6,085 nt of DNA from Deltaproteobacteria bacterium (GCA_019314005.1 JAFDAE010000136.1:1-6085), one strand, 5' to 3'; shown: positions 1 to 5,095, counted from the first letter of the stretch. Program-made: numbers and translations. The notes: generated from the sequence alone by a model not told the origin.

Positions 1-372
1 ACCGGCGTGGAAAATCTCTCCCTGCTTCCGGCGGGGAATCTTCCCCCCAACCCATCCGAGCTTCTGGGGTCGAAACGCATGTATTTTCTGCTGTCCAACC
101 TGAAAAAGAGGTTCAATACCCTGATTATCGATTCCCCCCCCATCCTCCCGGCAAGTGACGCCCTTCTCCTGGGGCCTCAGGCGGACGGCGTTATTCTGGT
201 GGTAAAGTCGGGTGTGATGAACCGGGAAATGGTGAAGAAGGCCGTCGAGCAGCTCCGGGTGTCACACGCCAACCTGCTCGGTGTCGTTTTAAACGCGGTG
301 GATACGAAGAGGGAAGGTTACTATAAATATTACCACAAATATTACTCGCAATACTATGGGCACGATGCGTAG
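1..372 (+). CDS. C-terminal part of a CpsD/CapB/Wzc-type bacterial tyrosine kinase (BY-kinase); 5' end outside window
   Basis: This is the cytoplasmic ATPase domain of a tyrosine autokinase that works with a polysaccharide co-polymerase to control chain length and export of capsule or exopolysaccharide. The frame is open from base 1, so the gene begins upstream. The GTG at 7 is an internal Val, because the text before and after it (TGVENLSLLPAG, then PPNPSELLGS) is a typical internal BY-kinase segment. LIIDSPP near 124-141 is the Walker B motif with its acidic residue at 130-132. Walker A and A' must lie upstream. The protein ends in the tyrosine cluster YYKYYHKYYSQYY (319-357), eight Tyr in four pairs, the usual trans-autophosphorylation tail. 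The next gene starts inside this tail (17-nt overlap), indicating one operon. Whether the co-polymerase domain is fused upstream, as in Wzc, cannot be seen. Confidence 0.9.
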   Translation, partial: TGVENLSLLPAGNLPPNPSELLGSKRMYFLLSNLKKRFNTLIIDSPPILPASDALLLGPQADGVILVVKSGVMNREMVKKAVEQLRVSHANLLGVVLNAVDTKREGYYKYYHKYYSQYYGHDA

Positions 373-1924
373 TGCTGTAAGCTTGAAGCCATCAGATTGC
401 AAACCTTCTCCGCGCTATGTCCTGTGCGCCTTGATTCTGCTTCTGTCCCTGTTCGCCCTGTACATCATCACGATCAGGCTCATCGCGCAGACGCATATAC
501 ATCGAGCGGGAAATCTATTCAGGGAGGGGTATTACGGCCTGGCCCTTACCCATCTCAAGAAGGCGGATCGCTGCCAGCCCGGAAATTACCGGATACAAAA
601 GGAACTGGGAAATGTATACTATAAACTGGCAGGACTGCAGCCAGGAGTGGAAAAAACATTTTCCCAGATGCGTACGGCACAGGAACACTATCTCAAGGCA
701 TTCCGCCTCAACCCGCTCGACGCGGAGGCCGCCTATGCCCTGGCAAGGGGCGAGGAAGGGCTGGAACAACTGGACCGTCGCCTCCAGCCTGAAAACAAAA
801 ACATCAAATACAACCCCCTTCCGTATTTCCGGGATGCCATCCGCCTGAGACCCAACGGGATCATGTACCACTACGCCCTGGCACGTTACCTCTACCGCCA
901 GGGAAAAGAAGACGAACTCCTTTCAACCGTCAGCACGCTTACCCGCATATACCCCCCCGCCTGCCGGTACCTGAAGAAAGAGGCGTTCTGGTCACCCCCG
1001 ATCATGGAGGCATGCAAAGCGGGACTTCAGGAGGCCATAGACAAAAAAATCTCTCTCAGGGACGCCCATAAGGGCATGTCGTATATCCTGGCCGGTGAAA
1101 AGGAATGGGAAGATGCCATATCCCATTACGCGGAGGCCATGCGCCACAATACGATCAACACCAGCACCGGAGACTACATACACCTCGGCCAACTCTATCT
1201 GAAAAATGGACAACTCGCGGAGGCGGAGGACAGTTTTCTGAAAGGGCTGGATATAAGCACGGCGAGGGAACGGGGTTTGGAACGGATCTACGGGATCTAC
1301 AAGAGGGAAGACCGTCCCGACGAACTGTACGAATTCTACGAAAAGGCAGGCAGCCGGTATGTCGGCTCTTCCACTTTTGACATACTCCTTGCCCGATCGC
1401 TGATCGATCTCAAACAGTACAACCGGGCACGGCGTATCCTCGGAGAGATAAATCTGAAGGAACCCACGGCGCAGGCTTACTATTGGCTGGCCCGCATCGC
1501 GAAAGCGGAAAAAGACTGGAACGGCATGGAACTGGCCATACAGAAGGCAACGGTTCTTGACCCTCCCAACAGCGGGTATCACCTTATTTTTTCTCAAGTG
1601 CTCAAGAGACGAAACAAGCTGGAAAGGGCTGAAAGAGAGGCGGGCCGTGCCATTGGGCACCGGGCCAAACCGTCATCAGGGTCCTACAACCACAGGGCAA
1701 GGATACGATGGTCCAGGAAAGACTACCCCGGTGCTTTAAGAGACTGGAAAACGGCTATAGCCCTGAAACCTGACAGGGCCTCCTATTACGCGCAGGCCGC
1801 CGAGGCCTGTATAAAAATGGGAGATTTATCCCGGGCGGTGGGCTACTATCAAAAGGCCCTCAAACTTGAACCGGGAAACCAGCGATACGGGAAAAGATAC
1901 AAAAAACTGAAGGCCGACAACTAA
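356..1924 (+). CDS. Membrane-anchored TPR-repeat protein of an exopolysaccharide locus
   Basis: This 522-residue protein has a short basic cytoplasmic N-terminus, one hydrophobic segment at about residues 21-44 (YVLCALILLLSLFALYIITI and following) and then helical repeats to the end. TPR-like pairs with the A/Y/L/P spacing can be picked out near residues 51-78, 107-135, 153-182, 237-263, 273-300, 342-365, 373-402, 407-433, 443-472 and 477-506. The last (SRAVGYYQKALKLEPGN) is close to consensus. No enzymatic motif is visible, so a scaffold role outside the inner membrane in polysaccharide assembly is inferred from the operon. The ATG at 356 overlaps the kinase gene by 17 nt and has no clear Shine-Dalgarno sequence, which suggests translational coupling. 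An in-frame ATG at 365 is an alternative. Codon use is GC-richer than in the toxin-antitoxin genes downstream. The specific role is unknown. Confidence 0.85.
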   Translation: MGTMRSAVSLKPSDCKPSPRYVLCALILLLSLFALYIITIRLIAQTHIHRAGNLFREGYYGLALTHLKKADRCQPGNYRIQKELGNVYYKLAGLQPGVEKTFSQMRTAQEHYLKAFRLNPLDAEAAYALARGEEGLEQLDRRLQPENKNIKYNPLPYFRDAIRLRPNGIMYHYALARYLYRQGKEDELLSTVSTLTRIYPPACRYLKKEAFWSPPIMEACKAGLQEAIDKKISLRDAHKGMSYILAGEKEWEDAISHYAEAMRHNTINTSTGDYIHLGQLYLKNGQLAEAEDSFLKGLDISTARERGLERIYGIYKREDRPDELYEFYEKAGSRYVGSSTFDILLARSLIDLKQYNRARRILGEINLKEPTAQAYYWLARIAKAEKDWNGMELAIQKATVLDPPNSGYHLIFSQVLKRRNKLERAEREAGRAIGHRAKPSSGSYNHRARIRWSRKDYPGALRDWKTAIALKPDRASYYAQAAEACIKMGDLSRAVGYYQKALKLEPGNQRYGKRYKKLKADN

Positions 1925-1935
1925 AAGCTTTGAAT

Positions 1936-2045
1936 TTTGTCATTTCGAAGGAGTTTTTACGACTGACTATAGTCCCCGCAAGGGGAAAAATCTTGCTTTA
2001 AGGCATTGTGTTTAAAGATTTCTCTGCTAGGGCCGAAATAACAAA
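1936..2045. repeat. 110-bp imperfect palindromic repeat made of two inverted copies of the TGTCATTTCG...AAATCTT unit
   Basis: The left end TTTGTCATTTCG (1936-1947) and the right end CGAAATAACAAA (2034-2045) are inverted repeats matching 11 of 12. Inside, AAATCTT (1988-1994) faces AAGATTT (2015-2021), and CTTTAA (1996-2001) faces TTAAAG (2012-2017). Each half resembles the single units at 2664-2703 and 5096-5123. There is no ORF, so it is a non-coding dispersed or MITE-like element, or a large hairpin in RNA. A small CCCC-gcaa-GGGG stem sits at 1974-1985 but has no T-tract after it. The rest of the spacer to 2100 shows nothing more. Confidence 0.6.
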
Positions 2046-2104
2046 TAAGGATATGTGCCCCATGTAACTTAAGGGGCGGAGCTGTATCTACTTAATTAAC
2101 CTGA

Positions 2105-2132
2105 TTGCTTATTTATGGTTTGATTTTATATT
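2105..2132 (+). promoter_or_regulatory. Candidate sigma-70 promoter of hicBA
   Basis: TTGCTT (2105-2110) and TATATT (2127-2132) are separated by 16 bp, in an AT-rich stretch ending about 45 bases before the hicB start. This is a pattern match only. The surrounding AT richness makes chance matches likely. Confidence 0.35.
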
Positions 2133-2178
2133 GCTATTTTGTTAACTCTACAGACGAAAGGCAAAGAGGAGGTAGCTA

Positions 2179-2397
2179 ATGACAACCAATGAATTGGTAT
2201 TTTTAATAGAGGAAGATCCCGAAGGCGGATATAATGCAAAGGCACTCGGGCACTCCATTTTTGCTCAAGGCGATACCTTCGAAATCCTTAAAAGTAATAT
2301 TAAAGATGCACTTGAATGCCATTTTGATACAAAGGAAGATATACCCAGGATAATAAGGCTACACACAGTTCACGATGAGATGTTCGCCTATGCCTAA
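2179..2397 (+). CDS. hicB: HicB-family antitoxin (short form)
   Basis: This 72-residue protein has the HicB partial RNase-H-like fold. An N-terminal strand FLIEEDPEGGYNAKALGHSIF leads to the family pattern GDTFEILKSNIKDALECHFD and then RIIRLHTVHDE. Such proteins bind and block the HicA mRNA interferase. The ATG at 2179 is well supported by AGAGGAGGT at 2165-2173, a strong ribosome binding site. The gene overlaps hicA by 8 nt, so the order is antitoxin then toxin. There is no room for the C-terminal helix-turn-helix or ribbon-helix-helix domain found in longer HicB proteins, so how it might repress its own promoter is not apparent. Codon use is more AT-rich than in the polysaccharide genes upstream, consistent with horizontal acquisition. 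Confidence 0.88.
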   Translation: MTTNELVFLIEEDPEGGYNAKALGHSIFAQGDTFEILKSNIKDALECHFDTKEDIPRIIRLHTVHDEMFAYA

Positions 2398-2638
2398 AAT
2401 ACCGAGGGGTACCTCCGGCAGGGAACTGGCAAAACTCCTTATCAGATATAAATACAAAGTTGTAAGGGAGTCGGGAAGTCATATCAGGTTGATTTCAACG
2501 TATCAACAGACCGAGCATAAAATTACCATTCCCGATCATCAACCGATCAAGATAGGTACCTTAAACCACATTTTGAACGATATTGGTGAATATCTGAAGA
2601 TATCAAAACAAGCACTTATTCAAGAACTATTCAAATAA
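2390..2638 (+). CDS. hicA: HicA-family mRNA interferase toxin
   Basis: This 82-residue protein has the small double-stranded-RNA-binding-like fold of HicA toxins, which cleave mRNA in the cytoplasm until neutralised by HicB. Diagnostic segments are the start PKIPRGTSGRELAKLL, the catalytic-histidine motif GSHIRL (His31), ITIPDHQPIKIGTLNHIL and a C-terminal helix. The start at 2390 places MPKIP at the position where family members begin and overlaps hicB by 8 nt. An in-frame ATG at 2375 would add five residues but is less family-like. The frame is intact and all expected motifs are present, so it is probably functional. No Rho-independent terminator is seen after the stop. Confidence 0.9.
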   Translation: MPKIPRGTSGRELAKLLIRYKYKVVRESGSHIRLISTYQQTEHKITIPDHQPIKIGTLNHILNDIGEYLKISKQALIQELFK

Positions 2639-2663
2639 CCCCTTAATCCTAATATTTGTATAA

Positions 2664-2703
2664 TGTCATTTCGAATTCCGATTTATCGGGATGAGAAATC
2701 TTG
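2664..2703 (+). repeat. Dispersed TGTCATTTCGA...GAGAAATCTT repeat, single unit
   Basis: It begins TGTCATTTCGA (2664-2674) and ends GAGAAATCTTG (2693-2703). Between them is a small stem, CCGAT (2678-2682) with ATCGG (2685-2689). The two ends match the unit at 5096-5123 and the halves of the palindrome at 1936-2045, while the middle varies. It is non-coding and of unknown function. Confidence 0.6.
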
Positions 2704-2736
2704 ATTTTAACCTTAATCCTTAATCCCGGGTTTTTT

Positions 2737-2831
2737 TAACCCCTAACCCCTAACCCCTAACCCCTAACCCTTAATCCCTAACCCCTAACCCCTAACCCCT
2801 AACCCCTAACCCCTAACCCCTAACCCCTAAC
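2737..2831 (+). repeat. Telomere-like heptamer array (TAACCCC), left part
   Basis: There are thirteen complete 7-bp units plus TAAC, all in exact register. Eleven are TAACCCC, and the fifth and sixth are TAACCCT (2765) and TAATCCC (2772). Degenerate CCTTAAT-like heptamers precede the array at about 2709-2726 and at 2641-2647. The minus strand reads (GGGGTTA)n, a strong G-quadruplex pattern. The array is interrupted at 2831 by the insertion sequence and resumes at 4232. Confidence 0.95.
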
Positions 2832-2917
2832 TGCCAAATGCCAAGACATCGTTGACCCAGATGTGTCACGACATCGTTGACTTTTAAGGCTGAATTTAGT
2901 GCCAGGACATCGTTGAC
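2832..2917 (+). repeat. IS left end: three copies of GACATCGTTGAC
   Basis: The identical 12-mer GACATCGTTGAC occurs at 2845-2856, 2870-2881 and 2906-2917. Copies one and three are preceded by GCCAA or GCCAG, and copy two by TGTCAC. The outermost copy lies in the terminal inverted repeat. Copies of a terminal motif inside an IS end are usually transposase binding sites, which is the inferred role here. The third copy also contains the -35 box of the transposase promoter. Confidence 0.8.
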
Positions 2918-2942
2918 CCTGAACAATTGATCTGAGTATGAT
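2913..2942 (+). promoter_or_regulatory. Candidate transposase promoter
   Basis: TTGACC (2913-2918) and TATGAT (2937-2942) are 18 bp apart. The -35 lies in the third GACATCGTTGAC copy, so transposase binding there could repress its own gene. Transcription would be expected to begin near 2949-2950, within or just past the left arm of the hairpin at 2939-2978. This is inferred from sequence alone. Confidence 0.5.
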
Positions 2943-2978
2943 AATCTCCTCTTTAATATAAGGAAAGGGAGATTATCA
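2939..2978 (+). promoter_or_regulatory. Perfect 11-bp inverted repeat covering the transposase ribosome binding site
   Basis: TGATAATCTCC (2939-2949) and GGAGATTATCA (2968-2978) are perfect inverted repeats around an 18-nt loop, ending one base before the ATG at 2979. The right arm includes GGGAG, the Shine-Dalgarno sequence. An RNA containing both arms would hide the start site. An RNA begun at the internal promoter would lack most of the left arm. Confidence 0.7.
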
Positions 2979-3365
2979 ATGGAAAAAGAACTCAGGAAAG
3001 AAGCGATATTTCGTCACGTCATAGGAGGAGAAGAGCCCAAGAATATATACACTAAAATCAATCGCTCAAAGCAATGGTTTTTCAAGTGGCTGAAGCGATA
3101 CCAGACAGGGGAGAAGGATTGGAACAAAGACAGATCCAGGGCACCATTCACACGACCGCGTGAAACGAAAGGAGAAGAGAAGGAGCGTATTGTTTCCACG
3201 AGGAAGCGCTTGGAATCGCAACGATATGCTCAAGTAGGTGTCTCGGCCATCAAATGGGAACTGACAAAATTGGGGGCAAACTTTCCATCTGATAGAACGA
3301 TAACGCGGATTATACGACAAGAAGGCCTCGTTAAAAAAAACTGTATATGTGCCCAAAGGTGTTGA
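2979..3365 (+). CDS. IS481-like transposase, N-terminal (DNA-binding) part, out of frame with the catalytic part
   Basis: This 128-residue ORF has an N-terminal helix-turn-helix (about residues 8-45, with NIYTKINRSKQWFFKWLKRY as the probable recognition region) and a second HTH-like segment near 70-118 (AQVGVSAIKWEL, then SDRTITRIIRQEGLV). Both are typical of the part of IS481/IS3-type transposases that binds the inverted repeats. The ATG at 2979 follows GGGAG by 8-9 bases. At the A8 tract 3333-3340 the frame runs into KKNCICAQRC and stops at 3363, whereas the homologous continuation lies in the +1 frame. It is therefore either a truncated half of a broken gene or the first part of a slippage-expressed protein. 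Confidence 0.8.
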   Translation: MEKELRKEAIFRHVIGGEEPKNIYTKINRSKQWFFKWLKRYQTGEKDWNKDRSRAPFTRPRETKGEEKERIVSTRKRLESQRYAQVGVSAIKWELTKLGANFPSDRTITRIIRQEGLVKKNCICAQRC

Positions 3366-4143
3366 GTATCCGTACTTCCGGGAGGCTCTATGCTGCAACA
3401 ACATACATCAGATGGATTTTGTCGGACCTCGGCATATCAAGGGCGACGGCAGGTTTTACTCCCTGAACGTGATCGATCTTTCCAGCCATCGGGTATATAT
3501 AGAATCTCAAAGAACGAAAGCGAACAATCAGGTCGCCTCCAGTTTATTGAAATGCTGGAAGACCATGGGAATGCCTGATTTTTTGCAGTTTGATAATGAA
3601 CTCAGCTTCCGCGGCAGCAACCGTTATCCCCGATCACTGGGGATTGTTTTAAAGCTGTGTTTACACTACGGCATACAGCCGGTGTTCATTCCGGTTAGGG
3701 AACCCTGGCGCAACGGTGTTGTAGAGAGCTTTAACGATACGTACAATAAAAAGTTCTTTCGCAGGCAATGGTTTCCCAGTTATGCGGCGCTGAAAAGACA
3801 GAGCAAGCATTTTCAGCGATTTCATAACATACACCATCGCTACAGCTGCCTGAAGGGGAAGACGCCGATGGAGGCCATCGCACAGGAAGATTACAAACCC
3901 ATAACGTTGGGACCAAATACCAAGCTACCGCAGGTCACTCATATTCCTGATGGAACGATCCATCTCATCAGGTTTATCCGCAGTGATCGGAAACTTGATA
4001 TTTTCGGTGAAAAGTTTGAGGTTTCCAAAGAGCTTGTGTATTCGTATGTACGGGCGGTAATCGTGACGGAGATTCATCGGCTCCAAGTGTATTGCGGAGA
4101 TGAACTTGTTCATGTTTTTGGGTACCGGCTGCCCAAAGATTGA
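3349..4143 (+). CDS. IS481-like transposase, C-terminal DDE integrase core
   Basis: This part cuts and joins DNA ends through an RNase-H-like rve domain. The catalytic acids counted from the GTG at 3349 are probably D23 (HQMDFVGP), D82 (LQFDNE) and E126 (RNGVVESFND). The D82-E126 spacing of 43 residues is longer than the classic 35. E118 would fit 35 but lies before the conserved N-G-x-x-E motif. The C-terminal region (FIRSDRKLDIFGEKFEV) matches the usual transposase tail domain. The GTG at 3349 has no convincing ribosome binding site. The same frame is open back to 3304 and reads LKKTVYVPKGVEYPY across the A8 tract, so the segment was originally continuous with the upstream ORF. It overlaps that ORF by 17 nt and is unlikely to be started independently. 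Confidence 0.82.
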   Translation: MPKGVEYPYFREALCCNNIHQMDFVGPRHIKGDGRFYSLNVIDLSSHRVYIESQRTKANNQVASSLLKCWKTMGMPDFLQFDNELSFRGSNRYPRSLGIVLKLCLHYGIQPVFIPVREPWRNGVVESFNDTYNKKFFRRQWFPSYAALKRQSKHFQRFHNIHHRYSCLKGKTPMEAIAQEDYKPITLGPNTKLPQVTHIPDGTIHLIRFIRSDRKLDIFGEKFEVSKELVYSYVRAVIVTEIHRLQVYCGDELVHVFGYRLPKD

Positions 4144-4162
4144 GCACATAAAATGGCCTTGG

Positions 4163-4225
4163 GTAACCGATGTCGTGACACTTTTTACCCTTAAAGCAGG
4201 GTCAACGATGTCATGACACTTGTCA
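4163..4225 (-). repeat. IS right end: two inverted copies of the terminal core motif
   Basis: GTCAACGATGTC (4201-4212) is the exact reverse complement of GACATCGTTGAC and lies in the terminal repeat. GTAACCGATGTC (4163-4174) is a second copy with two mismatches. The two copies are 38 bp apart start to start. Each is followed on the outer side by a (C/A)TGACA or GTGACA extension. Probable transposase binding sites; the left end has three copies and the right end two. Confidence 0.7.
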
Positions 4226-4277
4226 CCTAACCCCTAACCCCTAACCCCTAACCCCTAACCCCTAATCCCTAACCCCC
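4226..4277 (+). repeat. Telomere-like heptamer array (TAACCCC), right part
   Basis: After the duplicated CCTAAC (4226-4231) the array continues with units starting at 4235, 4242, 4249, 4256, 4263 (TAATCCC variant) and 4270 (with one extra C). The TAATCCC variant also occurs in the left part at 2772, which supports a single original array of about 20 units. It fades into unrelated sequence (AATTAATC) after 4277. Confidence 0.93.
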
Positions 4278-4328
4278 AATTAATCAACAAGCCATTCAGA
4301 CCCTTTTACGACTGCATCAAAAGATGGA

Positions 4329-4358
4329 TTGACAGGTGAATGGGTACCACGGTATACT
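4329..4358 (+). promoter_or_regulatory. Strong sigma-70-like promoter of the antitoxin/PIN operon
   Basis: A consensus -35 TTGACA (4329-4334) and a -10 TATACT (4353-4358, five of six) are separated by 18 bp. Transcription would start near 4365, about 30 bases before the antitoxin ATG. It is the best promoter match in the window and lies immediately upstream of a gene with a good ribosome binding site. Confidence 0.7.
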
Positions 4359-4387
4359 GAATCACAAAAAAGGTATGTCGGTATGAG
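4343..4387 (+). promoter_or_regulatory. Candidate operator: four GGTA half-sites in two 8-bp tandem pairs
   Basis: GGTACCAC (4343-4350) and GGTATACT (4351-4358) form one pair, and GGTATGTC (4372-4379) and GGTATGAG (4380-4387) a second. The pairs are offset by 29 bp. They cover the -10 box and the ribosome binding site of the antitoxin gene, where an AbrB-type antitoxin complex would be expected to autoregulate. Binding is inferred. Confidence 0.4.
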
Positions 4388-4396
4388 GTGAAGAAT

Positions 4397-4618
4397 ATGT
4401 CTAAAGTAACAGCAAAATACCAAGTCACGATACCTGTAAAAGTAAGACAAGAAATGAGTATCGTACCCGGAACCGACGTCGATATCCAAAAAAAAGGGGA
4501 AGAATATGTTCTTATTCTTAACCCAATCGAAACAATCAGGAAGAAATGGTGTGGAAAGTTCAAGGGTGAACCAACAACAATCAAATATATGGATGAAGTC
4601 AGGGGCAAAGTAAGTTGA
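4397..4618 (+). CDS. vapB: AbrB/MazE-fold (SpoVT-AbrB) antitoxin, VapB-like
   Basis: This 73-residue protein opens with the swapped-hairpin DNA-binding domain of AbrB/MazE transcription factors: KVTAKYQVTIPVKVRQEMSIVPGTDVDIQ, residues 3-31. A C-terminal tail (about 45-73, KKWCGKFKGEPTTIKYMDEVRG) is the likely toxin-binding segment. It would act as a dimer that represses its own promoter and neutralises the PIN toxin encoded next. The ATG at 4397 is chosen because GAGGTG (4385-4390) lies 6 bases upstream. A GTG at 4388 would add three residues but sits inside that binding site. Its TGA overlaps the toxin start. Family members carry both vapB and mazE names; the PIN partner favours vapB. Confidence 0.85.
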   Translation: MSKVTAKYQVTIPVKVRQEMSIVPGTDVDIQKKGEEYVLILNPIETIRKKWCGKFKGEPTTIKYMDEVRGKVS

Positions 4619-5061
4619 GAGTTTGTGTAGACACAACCATCCTGCTTGATATTTTGAAAGATGAATTCAGAAGCTTTCAGGACAAGTTGTATACTGCTCT
4701 CGTAAGAAAAGAAAATCTGGTGGCGCCCCCAGTGGTATTTGCGGAACTGATGCCTCAATTTAAAGGAAACACTAGGCAACTAACCGAGTTTTTAGAGGAA
4801 CACAAAATTGCGATCGAACCGCTTGACGTTGATTCTGCCATTGCAGCAGCCCAGGCATGGATGAGATATCTGAAACGAAAAACAAAGGTAAAATGTCCCG
4901 AGTGCGGGCGGAAGCTCGATCTTAAAGAGCATTTTTTGTCGGATTTTTATATCGGAGGTTTTGCTTCGGCAAAGTGCGGCTCCATTCTTACCAGAGACAG
5001 AGGTATATACTCTAGCTATTTCCCGGCGCTCGTCGGGTATGAAGATTGTCTCAAAGCATAA
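4615..5061 (+). CDS. vapC: PIN-domain ribonuclease toxin (VapC-like) with a CPxCG insertion
   Basis: This 148-residue protein is a PIN-fold, Mg-dependent RNase. The acidic residues of the active site are all present: D6 (CVDTTILLD), E44 (VFAELM), D110 (LSDFYIGGFA) and D128 (LTRDRG). Ahead of D110 is an inserted CPECG knuckle (C94, C97). With H106 and/or C121 it could hold a zinc ion, but a full four-cysteine ribbon is not present. The start is a TTG at 4615 overlapping the antitoxin stop by four bases, with AGGGG (4601-4605) upstream; no ATG gives a family-like N-terminus. The overlap implies coupled translation from the 4329-4358 promoter. The length is slightly above the usual 130-140 residues because of the insertion. 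The RNA target cannot be read from the sequence. Confidence 0.87.
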   Translation: MRVCVDTTILLDILKDEFRSFQDKLYTALVRKENLVAPPVVFAELMPQFKGNTRQLTEFLEEHKIAIEPLDVDSAIAAAQAWMRYLKRKTKVKCPECGRKLDLKEHFLSDFYIGGFASAKCGSILTRDRGIYSSYFPALVGYEDCLKA

Positions 5062-5064
5062 GAG

Positions 5065-5085
5065 GCTTATACCATTTCTATAAGC
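5065..5085 (+). other. Short hairpin just after the PIN toxin gene
   Basis: GCTTATA (5065-5071) and TATAAGC (5079-5085) are perfect inverted repeats with a 7-nt loop, starting three bases after the toxin stop. There is no T-tract, so it is not a canonical terminator, though it could stabilise the 3' end of the mRNA. Confidence 0.4.
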
Positions 5086-5095
5086 ATCGCTGACC

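Larger units (their letters stand above)
2832..4225 (+). mobile_element. IS481-like insertion sequence, 1394 bp, with 27-bp terminal inverted repeats and 6-bp target duplication
   Basis: The termini are imperfect inverted repeats at 2832-2858 and 4199-4225 (23 of 27 matching). They begin TGCCAA on the left and, read inward, TGACAA on the right, and share GACATCGTTGACCC. The flanks carry the direct repeat CCTAAC at 2826-2831 and 4226-4231. Deleting the element plus one CCTAAC rejoins the surrounding TAACCCC array in perfect 7-bp phase, which independently confirms both ends. The element carries one DDE transposase in two frames (2979-3365 and 3349-4143). The terminal core motif recurs inside both ends. 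The family is assigned from the integrase-core sequence and TG...CA ends; a related IS3-superfamily group is possible. Confidence 0.88.

Noticed and set aside
992..1660. 222-codon ORF on the minus strand
   Set aside because: It lies antisense inside the TPR gene, has no recognisable domain or ribosome binding site, and the + strand frame has clear TPR periodicity.
1974..1994. CCCC-gcaa-GGGG stem as a terminator for the polysaccharide operon
   Set aside because: It is followed by AAAAATCTT rather than a T-tract on the + strand, and the stem has only four base pairs.
2375..2389. Earlier ATG for the HicA toxin
   Set aside because: It adds five non-family residues (MRCSP) before the conserved MPKIPRG start; 2390 fits the family better, although 2375 cannot be excluded.
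2737..2831. Heptamer array as a possible CRISPR
   Set aside because: The units are contiguous 7-mers with no unique spacers and no cas genes nearby.
3333..3342. Canonical -1 ribosomal frameshift as in IS3-family elements
   Set aside because: A -1 shift from the first ORF leads to the third frame, not to the DDE core. A +1 or -2 shift is required.
4306..4779. 157-codon minus-strand ORF across the antitoxin and toxin starts
   Set aside because: It is the shadow of two well-supported + strand genes and their promoter, and its translation resembles no family I recognise.
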